Source: Actinomycetales bacterium JB111
GTDB taxonomy: Bacteria > Actinomycetota > Actinomycetes > Actinomycetales > Actinomycetaceae
Assembly (NCBI GenBank): GCA_900163555.1
Contig: FUHX01000041.1
Coordinates: 1 to 64,000, forward strand
DNA: 64,000 bases
Direction of reading: 5' to 3'
Shown here: positions 9,103 through 18,271 of the stretch, piece after piece
Layout of the letters: each line of letters starts with the position of its first letter
Position numbering within the stretch: position 1 is the first letter of the stretch
Notes under the pieces: model-generated
Told to the model about the DNA's origin: nothing
Seen by the model: the letters and a program-made list of their open reading frames with translations, nothing else
The model's database searches: none
Made by a program: the position numbers and the translations under genes

Positions 9103-10222
9103 GCCGCTGCGCGTGCTCCTGGCCGGGGGAGGGACGGCCGGCCACGTGAACCCCCTGCTCGCGACCGCGGCGGCACTCGCCGCCCACGAGGACGGCGCCG
9201 ACTGCTCGGCGCTCGGCACCTCCGGCGGGCTCGAGTCGACCCTGGTCCCGGCCGCCGGCCTCACCCTGCACGACGTGCCCCGCGTCCCGCTGCCGCGCCG
9301 CCCCTCCGGCGAGCTGCTCCGCCTGCCCGGCAACCTCCGGCGGGCCGTGGCCGCCGCCGGACGCGCCATCGACGCCTCGCGCGCGGACGTCGTCGTCGGG
9401 TTCGGCGGTTTCGTGGCGACACCCGCCTACCTCGCCGCGCGTCGACGTCGCGTGCCCGTCGTCGTGCACGAGCAGAACGCGCGACCGGGACTCGCGAACA
9501 AGGTGGGCGCCCGCAGGGCGGCCGCCGTCGCGCTCACGTTCTCCTCCACCCCACTGCGCGCGGCGCACGGCCTCACGGAGACCACCGGGCTCCCGCTCCG
9601 GCCAGCCGTCGCGGGGCTCGTCGCCCGGCGCGCCGCCGCGGACGGTCGGGCGGCCGCACGCGCGGAGGCCGCCGCGCGGCTCGGGCTCGACCCGGGCCGG
9701 CCGACGCTGCTCGTCACGGGCGGCTCGCTCGGCGCCCAGCGCCTGAACGACTCCGCGGCCGCAGCCGCCCGCGACCTCACCGCGACCGGCCAGGTCCTCC
9801 ACCTCACCGGCCGCGGCAAGGACGAGCCGGTCAGGGCCGCGGTGGCGGGCGACGAGAACTACCACGTGCTCGACTACCTCGCCGAGATGGAGCTCGCCCT
9901 CGCCGCGGCGGACCTCGTGGTCTGCCGCTCCGGCGCGGGGACGGTCGCGGAGATGTCCGCGCTCGGACTGCCCGCCGTCTACGTCCCGCTGCCGCACGGG
10001 AACGGCGAACAGCGGCTCAACGCGGCGGACGTCGTGGCCGCGGGCGGCGGCGTGATCGTCGAGGACGCCTCCTTCACGCCGCGGGCGGTGCGCGAGGACG
10101 TCGCCCCGCTGCTCCATGCGCCCGAGCGCCTTCGGACCATGGGCGCGGCGGCCGCCTCGTCCGGCCCGGGCGACGGCGCCGGTCCGCTCGCCGACCTCGT
10201 GCGGAGGGTCGCCCGTGGCTGA
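9095..10222 (+). CDS. murG: UDP-GlcNAc:lipid I GlcNAc transferase (MurG)
   Basis: Membrane-associated GT-B glycosyltransferase (375 residues) that converts lipid I to lipid II. The N-terminal glycine-rich loop LLAGGGTAGHVNPLL, the LVTGGSLGAQRLN motif and the C-terminal donor-site segment VCRSGAGTVAEMSALG are all present. It starts at GTG, overlapping ftsW by 8 bases. Its last codons overlap the start of murC. Confidence 0.94.
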   Translation: MAEPLRVLLAGGGTAGHVNPLLATAAALAAHEDGADCSALGTSGGLESTLVPAAGLTLHDVPRVPLPRRPSGELLRLPGNLRRAVAAAGRAIDASRADVVVGFGGFVATPAYLAARRRRVPVVVHEQNARPGLANKVGARRAAAVALTFSSTPLRAAHGLTETTGLPLRPAVAGLVARRAAADGRAAARAEAAARLGLDPGRPTLLVTGGSLGAQRLNDSAAAAARDLTATGQVLHLTGRGKDEPVRAAVAGDENYHVLDYLAEMELALAAADLVVCRSGAGTVAEMSALGLPAVYVPLPHGNGEQRLNAADVVAAGGGVIVEDASFTPRAVREDVAPLLHAPERLRTMGAAAASSGPGDGAGPLADLVRRVARG

Positions 10223-11666
10223 GTCCTCCTTCCACCTCATCGGGGCGGGGGGCGCGGGCATGTCCGTCGTCGCCCACCTGCTGCTCGCCCGTGGCGCCGC
10301 CGTCTCCGGCTCGGACGCGCGGGCGTCCGCGGCCCTGGACGCCCTCGCGGCGGCCGGCGCGGACGTCCACGTGGGGCACGACCCCGCCCACGTCCCCGCC
10401 TCGGCGACGGTCGTCGTCTCGACGGCGGTGCGCGAGTCCAACCCGGAGCTCGCCCTCGCCCGCGCCCGGGGGCAGCGGGTGATCCACCGCAGCCAGGCTC
10501 TCGCGCTGGTGGGCGAGGGGCTGGACTTCGTGGCCGTCGCGGGGGCGCACGGCAAGACCACGACGTCCGCGATGATCGCCACCACCCTCATCGAGGCCGG
10601 CCTCGATCCCAGCTACGCGATCGGCGGCTCGGTGCTCGGCGTGGGCTCCGGCGGCCACCTTGGGTCCGGGACCGTCCTCGTGGCCGAGGCGGACGAGTCG
10701 GACGGCTCCTTCCTCAACTACTCCCCGTCGATCGCGGTCGTGACGAACATCGAGGTCGACCACATCGACCACTGGGGCACGCCCGAGGCGTTCCACCGCG
10801 CGTTCGAGGACTTCGCCGGACGCATCGTCCCGGGCGGGCTGCTCGTCGCCTGCGCCGACGACCCCGGCGCCGCCGCCCTCGCCGGCGCGGCAGCCGCGCG
10901 CGGGATCCGCGTCGTCACCTACGGCACCGGCGACGGCATCGGGGCCGGGGCGGGCAGCGGGACCAACGCGGGCACCGGGACCGGCGCCCCCGACGGCGGA
11001 CACGCGGCGACGGTTGCACCCGTCGCCCACGCGCGGCTCACCATCGGTGGGCCGGACGCGGCCGGGGGCCGCGGGACGCTCGCCGTCGACGGCGAGGAGG
11101 CGGAGCTGCGCCTCGGGGTCGGGGGCGACCACAACCTGCTGAACGCCGCCGCGGCCGTGGTGGTTGCGTGCGAGCTCGGCGTGCCGCTGTCCGCCGCGGC
11201 CGCGGGCGTCGGCGCCTTCCGCGGGACCGGGCGACGCTTCGAGGCCCGGGGCGAGCGGGCCGGGGTGCGCGTGGTCGACGACTACGCCCATCACCCGACC
11301 GAGGTGGCCGCGACGCTGCGCGCCGCCCGGGTGAGCGCCGGTGGCGGCCGCGTGCTCGTCCTGTTCCAGCCGCACCTCTTCTCGCGCACGCGCGCCTTCG
11401 CCGAGCAGTTCGCCGCGGCGCTGGACCTGGCGGACGTCGCGGTCGTCTCGGACATCTACGCGGCCCGCGAGGACCCCGAGCCCGGTGTCGACTCCTCGCT
11501 CATCACCGCGCGCATGGACTCGGGAGAGTGGGTCCCGGACCGCTTCGACGCCGCGCGACGCATCGCCGACCTCGCACGCGACGGCGACCTCGTCATCACC
11601 ATGGGCGCCGGCGACGTCACCGAGCTGCCCGAGACGATCCTCGAGCGGCTGGGCGCCGCCTCGTGA
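10215..11666 (+). CDS. murC: UDP-MurNAc:L-alanine ligase (MurC)
   Basis: Adds the first amino acid, L-alanine, to UDP-MurNAc. The protein has 483 residues from the GTG at 10215, which overlaps the murG stop; a longer in-frame extension lies inside murG and is rejected. The N-terminal FHLIGAGGAGMS loop and the ATP site AGAHGKTTTS are clear. A glycine/alanine/threonine-rich stretch (encoded near 10940-11020) looks like a flexible insertion. Its TGA overlaps the GTG of ftsQ. Confidence 0.93.
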   Translation: MAESSFHLIGAGGAGMSVVAHLLLARGAAVSGSDARASAALDALAAAGADVHVGHDPAHVPASATVVVSTAVRESNPELALARARGQRVIHRSQALALVGEGLDFVAVAGAHGKTTTSAMIATTLIEAGLDPSYAIGGSVLGVGSGGHLGSGTVLVAEADESDGSFLNYSPSIAVVTNIEVDHIDHWGTPEAFHRAFEDFAGRIVPGGLLVACADDPGAAALAGAAAARGIRVVTYGTGDGIGAGAGSGTNAGTGTGAPDGGHAATVAPVAHARLTIGGPDAAGGRGTLAVDGEEAELRLGVGGDHNLLNAAAAVVVACELGVPLSAAAAGVGAFRGTGRRFEARGERAGVRVVDDYAHHPTEVAATLRAARVSAGGGRVLVLFQPHLFSRTRAFAEQFAAALDLADVAVVSDIYAAREDPEPGVDSSLITARMDSGEWVPDRFDAARRIADLARDGDLVITMGAGDVTELPETILERLGAAS

Positions 11667-13051
11667 GGGCGCCACGCCCACCGAGGCGCGGCGACGACTC
11701 GCAGCCCCGGAACCCCGCCGCGCGTCCTGACACCGAGCGGGGAGCGGACCCGGACGCGGGTGTGGATCGATCAGGACGTTCGGGCTCGGGTCGATCCGGT
11801 TCGGGTCGATCCGATTCGGGTCGGTCAGACTCCGGTCGCTCGGACTCCGGTCGGTCGGGTGCGGGCGCGAGGTCCGGCTCCGGCCGCTCCGGGTCGGACG
11901 GGTCGGGGTCCGGCAGGTCTCGTTCCGGCAGATCTGCGTCCGGCCAGTCCGGCACGGGGACCCGCTCGGGTGGCGGATCCGGCGCGGGCTCGGCCGCGTC
12001 GTCGGGCACGACGTCGAGGCCGACCACGTCCGGGAAGGCGCGCCCTGCGTCCGGTCGTACGCATCCCACGTCCGGGAAGACAGGCGCCGCCTCCGGGAAG
12101 ACGGGTCGCGCGTCCGACGCGAGCTCCGGACGGTCCGGCGGCAGGGCGACGGGGTCCGCCGGGCGGCGGACCGGCGCCGCTCGCGACACGAACCGTGCCA
12201 CGGGCACGGCCCTGTCGCGTCCGACGACGTCCACGCCGGCGTCGCGGCCGAGCGCGCCGAAGCCGTCGTCGTCGGGCACGCCGCCCGTGCACGACCGCGG
12301 TGTCGCGCGGCCGAGCAACCGGGCCACGGTCTCGCTGGAGGAGCGCCGCAAGGAGCGCACGGGCGCGATCCGGCGCCTCGGTCGGCGTCGCCTGCTCGTA
12401 GCCCTCGGCGTCCTCGTCCTGCTCGCCGGCGCGGTGTGGGCCGTCGCGTTCTCCCCGCTGACCGGGCTGGACACGGTCACCGCCACGGTGGACTCCGAGT
12501 CGGAGTACGTCGACGTTGCCGAGGTCGAGGCCGCCGCGGACGCCCAGCTCGGCACGCCGCTCGTCCGCCTGGACGTGGCCGCGATCGAGGCGGCGGCTGA
12601 GTCCCTGCCCGGGGTCGCCGACGCGACCGTGGAGCGCAGCTGGCCGAGCGGCGTCGACATCAGCGTGACGCCGCGCGTCCCCGTCGCGAACGCGCAGTCG
12701 GGGGAGAGGTGGCAGCTGCTGGACGCCGACGGCGCCACGATCGCCGAGGTCGACGAGCCGGTCGCGCAGCTCCCCGTGGTCGACGTGCCGGACTCCGAGG
12801 ACTCCGAGCGCGTGCTCGACGCGATCCTCTCGGCGATCGGTCAGATGCCGCCCGAGCTCAGCTCGCAGGTGACCTCCGCGGCCGCCCAGTCGCCCGGCGC
12901 GATCACGTTCACGCTCGCGGACGGCGCCGCCGTGCTGTGGGGGAGCGCGGAGGAGTCGGACCTGAAGTCGCAGGTCCTGCTCGTCCTGCTCGAGCAGGCG
13001 CCGGCGTCGACCTACGACGTCTCGGTGCCCCGCTCGCCCACCACGGGCTGA
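11663..13051 (+). CDS. ftsQ: Division protein FtsQ with a very long disordered cytoplasmic tail
   Basis: Bitopic divisome protein of 462 residues. The conserved part is at the C-terminus: one membrane segment (about 243-265) followed by a POTRA-type extracellular domain. About 240 residues precede the membrane. They begin with Gly-Arg-Ser-Gly/Asp-Ser pentapeptide-like repeats (encoded near 11770-11960) and continue as Thr/Ser/Lys-rich sequence with repeated S-G-K. FtsQ tails are usually tens of residues, so this one is unusual. The GTG at 11663 overlaps the murC stop; internal starts nearer the membrane segment cannot be excluded. The call is sure for the C-terminal part and less so for the tail. 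Confidence 0.85.
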   Translation: MRAPRPPRRGDDSQPRNPAARPDTERGADPDAGVDRSGRSGSGRSGSGRSDSGRSDSGRSDSGRSGAGARSGSGRSGSDGSGSGRSRSGRSASGQSGTGTRSGGGSGAGSAASSGTTSRPTTSGKARPASGRTHPTSGKTGAASGKTGRASDASSGRSGGRATGSAGRRTGAARDTNRATGTALSRPTTSTPASRPSAPKPSSSGTPPVHDRGVARPSNRATVSLEERRKERTGAIRRLGRRRLLVALGVLVLLAGAVWAVAFSPLTGLDTVTATVDSESEYVDVAEVEAAADAQLGTPLVRLDVAAIEAAAESLPGVADATVERSWPSGVDISVTPRVPVANAQSGERWQLLDADGATIAEVDEPVAQLPVVDVPDSEDSERVLDAILSAIGQMPPELSSQVTSAAAQSPGAITFTLADGAAVLWGSAEESDLKSQVLLVLLEQAPASTYDVSVPRSPTTG

Positions 13052-13204
13052 GCTCTGGTCGGTGATCCGTCCGACACGCCGGACTTCCGGCGCGTCGGTC
13101 CCACACCTTTGCTCATCGGTCACTACCTTCCTCGCGCCAGCACAGCACAGAAGTCTCACCTTCAAGTCGAGGTTGAAGGTTGAGCGACGACGAGGGGAAC
13201 TCAC
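13052..13204 (+). promoter_or_regulatory. ftsZ leader with perfect inverted repeat
   Basis: This 153-base gap separates ftsQ from ftsZ, the first real break in the dcw cluster. A -10-like TACCTT lies at 13124-13129. An inverted repeat with arms ACCTTCAA (13158-13165) and TTGAAGGT (13173-13180) and a 7-base spacer sits about 25 bases before the start codon. It could be a repressor site or an RNA hairpin in the ftsZ leader. The repeat is seen directly; its role is inference. Confidence 0.5.
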
Positions 13205-14608
13205 GTGGCAGCACCGCAGAACTACCTGGCGGTCATCAAGGTCGTCGGCATCGGCGGCGGTGGCGTCAATGCCGTCAACCGGATGATCGACGTGGGCCTC
13301 AAGGGCGTCGAGTTCATCGCCATCAACACGGACGCGCAGGCCCTGCTCATGTCCGACGCCGACGTCAAGCTCGACGTCGGCCGCGACCTCACCCGGGGCC
13401 TCGGCGCCGGTGCCGACCCGGAGGTCGGCAAGAAGGCCGCGGAGGACCACGAGGCGGAGATCGAGGAGGTCCTGCGGGGCGCCGACATGGTCTTCGTCAC
13501 CGCCGGCGAGGGTGGTGGCACCGGAACGGGTGGTGCCCCGGTCGTCGCACGGATCGCCCGCTCGCTGGGCGCCCTGACGATCGGTGTCGTCACCCGGCCC
13601 TTCGGGTTCGAGGGGCGTCGCCGCGGTCTCCAGGCCGAGACCGGGATCGACGGGCTCCGTAACGAGGTCGACACCCTCATCGTCATCCCGAACGACCGAC
13701 TGCTGTCGATCTCGGACAAGAACGTCTCGATCCTCGACGCCTTCCAGGCCGCGGACGAGGTGCTCCTCTCCGGCGTCCAGGGCATCACGGACCTCATCAC
13801 CACGCCGGGCCTGATCAACCTCGACTTCGCGGACGTCAAGTCCGTCATGCAGGGCGCGGGATCCGCGCTCATGGGCATCGGGTCCGCGCGCGGGGAGGAC
13901 CGGGCGGTCGAGGCCGCCGAGGCGGCCATCTCCTCGCCGCTGCTCGAGGCGTCGATCGACGGCGCGCACGGCGTGCTGTTCTCCATCCAGGGTGGTTCGG
14001 ACCTCGGCCTGTTCGAGGCACACGAGGCCGCGCGACTGGTGCAGGAGGCGGCGCACCCGGAGGCGAACGTCATCTTCGGAACCGTCATCGACGACGCCCT
14101 CGGCGACGAGGTCCGGGTCACCGTCATCGCGGCCGGCTTCGACGAGGGGGAGGGGCCCTCCGGCGCGCAGAGCACGGTCGGGCGCCGACCGATCGCACCG
14201 GTGCGCAGCGTGCCCACGCAGAGCCAGACCGCGCAGGTCGGCGCCGGCAACGGCGGGGTGGCACAGGGCGGATCGGCCCAGGGCGGGGGGCAGGCCGAGT
14301 CCGCCCCGAGCCCCGCGCGTCCGAGCTTCGACCGGCCTGACGCCGGCCAGGGCGCGCCCGCCCAGCAGCCGGCCCCGGCCGTCCAGGCGCCCGCGCCCGT
14401 CGCCCAGCAGGACGCCCCCGCGCAGGCGGGCGCCTACGGCAACGGGGTCGCCGGCAACCAGCCCGGGTACGGCAACCAGCCCGGGTACGGCAACCAGGCC
14501 GCCGACGACGGCCGGCGCACCCCGGGGACGGGAGCCCGCGTCCCGCGCGTGTTCCCCGAGACCGAGGCCGGCGAGGACGACCTCGACATCCCGGACTTCC
14601 TCAAGTAG
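13205..14608 (+). CDS. ftsZ: Cell division GTPase FtsZ
   Basis: Tubulin-like GTPase (467 residues) that forms the Z ring. The GTP-binding signature GGGTGTG is present in the N-terminal domain, preceded by [14 protein letters not shown]. After the core (about 1-320) comes a Gln/Ala/Pro/Gly-rich linker with a tandem NQPGYG repeat, and then the conserved C-terminal peptide [10 protein letters not shown], which binds partners such as SepF. It starts at GTG behind a purine-rich site (GAGGGGAA). Confidence 0.97.
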   Translation: MAAPQNYLAVIKVVGIGGGGVNAVNRMIDVGLKGVEFIAINTDAQALLMSDADVKLDVGRDLTRGLGAGADPEVGKKAAEDHEAEIEEVLRGADMVFVTAGEGGGTGTGGAPVVARIARSLGALTIGVVTRPFGFEGRRRGLQAETGIDGLRNEVDTLIVIPNDRLLSISDKNVSILDAFQAADEVLLSGVQGITDLITTPGLINLDFADVKSVMQGAGSALMGIGSARGEDRAVEAAEAAISSPLLEASIDGAHGVLFSIQGGSDLGLFEAHEAARLVQEAAHPEANVIFGTVIDDALGDEVRVTVIAAGFDEGEGPSGAQSTVGRRPIAPVRSVPTQSQTAQVGAGNGGVAQGGSAQGGGQAESAPSPARPSFDRPDAGQGAPAQQPAPAVQAPAPVAQQDAPAQAGAYGNGVAGNQPGYGNQPGYGNQAADDGRRTPGTGARVPRVFPETEAGEDDLDIPDFLK

Positions 14609-14618
14609 GACGGTCCCC

Positions 14619-15437
14619 GTGTCGCTCCCGCACCGTGTCGCCGACCTCGGCCCGGCGGCACGCGGCGTGTTCACCACGGCCCACGGCGGTGTCTCCGACC
14701 CGCCGTGGGCCGCGGCCGTTCCCGCGCCGTCCGACGACGCCGACCGCGGGGGACTCAACCTGGGCACCCACGTCGGGGACCGGCCCGGCGCCGTGGCGGA
14801 GAACCGTCTGCGGCTGGCCTCCCGCGTCGGCTCGCCGATCGGCTGGATGACCCAGGTGCACGGCAACGGCGTCCGGGTCGTCGACGCGGCGACGATCGAC
14901 GAGGCCGGCGACTCCCTGGGCGAGTACGACGCCGTCGTCGTCACGCGTGACGACGACCGTCCGGTCTCCGCGGCCGTCATGGTCGCGGACTGCGTGCCGG
15001 TCCTCCTCGCCGACGCCTCGGGCGCCGCGGCGGCGGCCGTCCACGTCGGGCGCGGCGGCCTCATGGCCGACGTGCTCGGCGAGACCCTCGCGGTGCTGGC
15101 CGGACTCGGCGTCCCGCCGGAGCGCCTCGTCGCCCACGTCGGGCCGTCGATCTGCCCGAGCTGCTACGAGGTTCCCCCCGCGATGCAGGCCGACGTCGTC
15201 GCCGCGCACCCGGCCGCGGAGGGGACCACCGCGGCCGGGACCCCCGCGCTCGACCTGGCCTCCGGCGTCGGGGCGAGGCTCCAGGCCGCGGGGGTGGCGC
15301 GTGTGCGCCGCGAGGCGGCGTGCACGTACGAGCGCACCGACCTGTTCTCGTACCGGCGCGCCACGCACGAGGGCGACGGGCGGACGGGGCGCTTCGCAGG
15401 TGTCGTGACGATCGGCGGGACCTTCGGCGCGTCGTGA
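14619..15437 (+). CDS. pgeF: Peptidoglycan editing factor / multicopper-type laccase-domain protein
   Basis: A 272-residue member of the YfiH/YlmD family (PgeF, formerly polyphenol oxidase). The family hydrolyses misincorporated L-Ser from peptidoglycan precursors in E. coli, and several members show purine-nucleoside activity. The metal-binding residues are in the TQVHGN, VADCVPVLL and SICPSCYEV segments. The GTG at 14619 lies 10 bases after ftsZ; the longer frame upstream runs inside ftsZ. In many relatives a yggS gene follows; here sepF comes next directly. Confidence 0.88.
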   Translation: MSLPHRVADLGPAARGVFTTAHGGVSDPPWAAAVPAPSDDADRGGLNLGTHVGDRPGAVAENRLRLASRVGSPIGWMTQVHGNGVRVVDAATIDEAGDSLGEYDAVVVTRDDDRPVSAAVMVADCVPVLLADASGAAAAAVHVGRGGLMADVLGETLAVLAGLGVPPERLVAHVGPSICPSCYEVPPAMQADVVAAHPAAEGTTAAGTPALDLASGVGARLQAAGVARVRREAACTYERTDLFSYRRATHEGDGRTGRFAGVVTIGGTFGAS

Positions 15438-15521
15438 CGCGACGGCGGGGCGGATGCGGATACCGTCAAGACCTGAGCCCGCCCAGGGTCAGCCGCACCG
15501 CCACGATCGAGGAGTCATCCA

Positions 15522-16034
15522 ATGCCCGGCACCATGCGCAAGTTCATGGAGTACCTCTCCTTCGCCGAGCCGCAGGACGACCTGTACGAGACCGACGGTT
15601 ACGACGAGCCGGAGCCCCGTCGCGGGGACGACCGGTCCGAGGACCGGTCCGCGCACGAGCCGGCCGGCCGCACGGAGCCGCGCGAGCGGCACGCCGAGGT
15701 CACCCACATCAACCGTCTCGCACCCGCCCGCCAGGAGGCACCTGTGGACGCTGAGCTCTCCCGCATCGTCACCATGCGTCCGACGAGCTACAACGACGCC
15801 CCTGCCGTGGGCGACGCCTACCGCTCGGGCACGCCCGTCATCCTCAACATGGACGGGATCTCCGAGGCCGACGCACGCCGCCTGATCGACTTCTCGGCCG
15901 GCCTCGCGATGGCTCTCGGCGGAGTCCTGGAGAAGGTGGCGCCGGGCGCGTTCATCCTGGCCCCGCGCAGCGTCGCGGTCTCGCACCAGCAGGAGGAGTC
16001 CGGCCGTTCGGGGTTCGACTTCCCCCGAGCCTGA
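15522..16034 (+). CDS. sepF: Cell division protein SepF
   Basis: SepF (170 residues) anchors FtsZ to the membrane in bacteria without FtsA. The N-terminal amphipathic stretch, an acidic and arginine-rich linker (about 25-70) and the C-terminal SepF domain with VILNMDG and RLIDFSAGL are visible. The ATG follows GAGGAG. A -10-like TACCGT lies about 60 bases upstream, so it may have its own promoter. Confidence 0.95.
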   Translation: MPGTMRKFMEYLSFAEPQDDLYETDGYDEPEPRRGDDRSEDRSAHEPAGRTEPRERHAEVTHINRLAPARQEAPVDAELSRIVTMRPTSYNDAPAVGDAYRSGTPVILNMDGISEADARRLIDFSAGLAMALGGVLEKVAPGAFILAPRSVAVSHQQEESGRSGFDFPRA

Positions 16035-16042
16035 GGGAATCG

Positions 16043-16345
16043 ATGCTTGTTCTCTTCCGGACGCTCGACCTTCTTCTCTGGCTGTACGTCCTCATCCTGC
16101 TCGCGCGGGTGGTCATCGACCTCGTCCAGATCTTCTCGCGCGAGTGGCGGCCGCAGGGAGCCATGCTCGTCGTGGCGAACGTGGTCTACGGCCTCACCGA
16201 TCCGCCGCTGCGGTTCATCCGGCGGTTCGTCCCGCCGCTGCGGCTCGGGCAGGTGCAGCTCGATCTCGGGTTCCTCATCCTGTTCTTCGCGGTGCAGCTG
16301 GTGCGAGGATTCATCCTTCCGATGATCTTCCGGGCGCTCATCTAG
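16043..16345 (+). CDS. YggT family membrane protein
   Basis: A 100-residue protein with two hydrophobic segments (about 3-25 and 72-95), typical of the YggT family found between sepF and divIVA in Gram-positive bacteria. The molecular role is not settled; context suggests envelope or division work. It starts 9 bases after sepF and is probably cotranscribed with it. Confidence 0.88.
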   Translation: MLVLFRTLDLLLWLYVLILLARVVIDLVQIFSREWRPQGAMLVVANVVYGLTDPPLRFIRRFVPPLRLGQVQLDLGFLILFFAVQLVRGFILPMIFRALI

Positions 16346-16488
16346 ATCGGCCGTCGGGCGGTACCGTCACGCATGTGGTGCGGCACGCCCCGCGTCGCTA
16401 CCGGCCTGATCGCCGGGCACTCAAGTAATCTGGCCGCCAGGACGCGCGTGGCGTCCAGCCACGACGGACCACTACCGAGGGAGACGAC
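16346..16488 (+). promoter_or_regulatory. Probable divIVA promoter region
   Basis: Gap of 143 bases between yggT and divIVA. The hexamer TAATCT (16425-16430) is a good actinobacterial -10 match about 60 bases before the ATG. A purine-rich GAGGGAGA lies just upstream of the start. No clear terminator is seen after yggT. Confidence 0.45.
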
Positions 16489-17208
16489 ATGGCTCTGCTG
16501 AGTGCAGACGACGTTCTCAACAAGAAGTTCGAGACGACCAAGTTTCGCGAGGGATACGACAAGGACGAGGTCGACGACTACCTCGACGAGGTCGTCGACA
16601 CCCTGCGCGCGGTCTACGCCGAGAACGAGGAGCTGAAGGCCAAGCTGGAGGCCTCCGAGGCCCGCGTGTCCGAGCTGGGCTCCGGCTCCGCCGCCCCGGT
16701 GGCCGAGCAGGCCGATCAGGCCGAGAAGCAGCAGGAGGCGCCCGAGGAGTCCTCGCCGGAGGAGACCGCCGTGACGCCGGCCGTGGGTTCGGCGCCGAAC
16801 CGCCGGTCCCTGCACGAGGCCCAGGTCGCCCAGCAGCCCGCCGCCCCGGTGGCGGAGCCGGTCGCGCCCGCTGCCACAGCTGCTCCCGCCGCCGGCGCCC
16901 CGGAGGGCGCCGCCGGCATGCTCGCCATGGCCCAGCGCGTCCACGACGAGTACGTGGCCGACGGTCAGGCCGAGGCCTCCCGCCTGGTGGCGGAGGCCAC
17001 CTCCGAGTCCGAGCGCATCGTCGCCGAGGCCGAGGCGCACTCCAACCGGACGCTCTCCCAGCTCGAGCAGGAGCGTTCGCTCCTCGAGCGCAAGATCGAC
17101 GAGCTGCGCACCTTCGAGCGGGACTACCGCACGCGCCTGAAGAGCTACCTGAACCAGCTCCTCACGACCGTCGAGGGCGGGACCGGAAACCGCGAGAGCG
17201 GGATCTGA
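16489..17208 (+). CDS. divIVA: DivIVA/Wag31 polar growth and division protein
   Basis: Coiled-coil scaffold (239 residues) that marks poles and septa in actinobacteria. The N-terminal membrane-binding DivIVA domain (about 1-65, with LLSADDVLNKKF and GYDKDEVDDYLDEVV) is followed by an Ala/Pro/Glu-rich linker and a second coiled coil (about 150-225) rich in Glu, Ala and Leu. It sits in its usual place after yggT, with lspA 8 bases downstream. Confidence 0.94.
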   Translation: MALLSADDVLNKKFETTKFREGYDKDEVDDYLDEVVDTLRAVYAENEELKAKLEASEARVSELGSGSAAPVAEQADQAEKQQEAPEESSPEETAVTPAVGSAPNRRSLHEAQVAQQPAAPVAEPVAPAATAAPAAGAPEGAAGMLAMAQRVHDEYVADGQAEASRLVAEATSESERIVAEAEAHSNRTLSQLEQERSLLERKIDELRTFERDYRTRLKSYLNQLLTTVEGGTGNRESGI

Positions 17209-17215
17209 TTCCTCG

Positions 17216-18271
17216 ATGAACCCCGCCGCAACCGGCACATCACGGCGGCTGCTGGTCCTCCTCGTGGGGCTGGCGGCCGCCGTCGCTGTCATCGACCAGG
17301 TCACCAAGCAGATCGCCCTCGGGGCGCTCGACCGGCACACGTACGTGCCGCTGATCGGCGAGTACCTCGGCTTCCGCCTCGTCTTCAACCCGGGCGCCGC
17401 CTTCTCGATGGCCACGGGATCGACCTGGCTGTTCACCGTCATCACGGTCATCGTCGTCGTGGTGATCCTGCGATACGCGCGTCGACTGAACTCGCTGCCC
17501 TGGGCGATCGCGCTCGGCATGCTGCTCGGGGGCGCGCTCGGCAACCTCACCGACCGGTTCTTCCGCGACCCCGGGCCCTTCCGGGGGCACGTCGTCGACT
17601 TCATCAGCTACTACGACTGGTTCGTCGGCAACGTCGCCGACATCGGCATCGTGGTGGCCGCACTCATGATCTGCGTGCTCGCGCTCACCGGCCGGGAGAT
17701 CGACGGCACGAGGCTCGGGCGGCAGGCGGAGGACGCGGACGAGGCGGAGGACGCGACGTCCGAGGATCCGGACGCTGCCGCGGATGCGGATGCGGACGAG
17801 GCCGACGTCGCGGACGGTGCGACCAGGGCGGAGGGCGCGAGCGAGGCGGACGTAGCCACGGACGCGGATGGTGACGGCGCTGCCGAGACCCACGGCGCGC
17901 TCGAGGCCGGCTCGTCGACCGATGTCGCCGCCGGCGGCCCGGCGGAGAACTCCGACGATAGGGCGGAGAACCCCGATGACCCGGCGGCGCGGACCGACGC
18001 ATCGACGGCCGGGGACGACATCACCGAGCCGGAGCCTGCCGTCGGCGACGGCACGGACGGCCGCGCGGAGGCGCCCGCGGCCGGGCCGTCCACCGACGGG
18101 CCCATGAGCGGCGACGACGACCCGTTCGCGTCCGGCGACGCGACCGAGGCTCCCTCTGGGGCCGCGTCGGCGTCCGGGTCGGCGAGCCCCGCCAGTGGCG
18201 AGCGGCTGACGCGACGCGAGCTGCGCCGTCGTCGGGCGGAGGCCGAGGGGAGAGCCGGGTCCGATGGCTGA
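17216..18271 (+). CDS. lspA: Lipoprotein signal peptidase with a long acidic C-terminal extension
   Basis: LspA cleaves the signal peptide of prolipoproteins inside the membrane. The first 165 or so residues are the enzyme, with four membrane helices and the catalytic aspartates D113 (in NLTDR) and D142 (in NVADIG). The protein is 351 residues long because an extension of about 185 residues follows, dominated by Asp, Glu, Ala, Gly and Thr, ending in an arginine-rich segment. Such a tail is not part of the standard enzyme, and I see no domain in it. Its end overlaps the start of rluD by 8 bases. Confidence 0.9.
   Translation: MNPAATGTSRRLLVLLVGLAAAVAVIDQVTKQIALGALDRHTYVPLIGEYLGFRLVFNPGAAFSMATGSTWLFTVITVIVVVVILRYARRLNSLPWAIALGMLLGGALGNLTDRFFRDPGPFRGHVVDFISYYDWFVGNVADIGIVVAALMICVLALTGREIDGTRLGRQAEDADEAEDATSEDPDAAADADADEADVADGATRAEGASEADVATDADGDGAAETHGALEAGSSTDVAAGGPAENSDDRAENPDDPAARTDASTAGDDITEPEPAVGDGTDGRAEAPAAGPSTDGPMSGDDDPFASGDATEAPSGAASASGSASPASGERLTRRELRRRRAEAEGRAGSDG

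Noticed and set aside
11825-15064. Antisense frame of about 1080 codons over ftsQ, ftsZ and pgeF
   Set aside because: It is opposite three certain genes, and its composition is that of a shadow frame.
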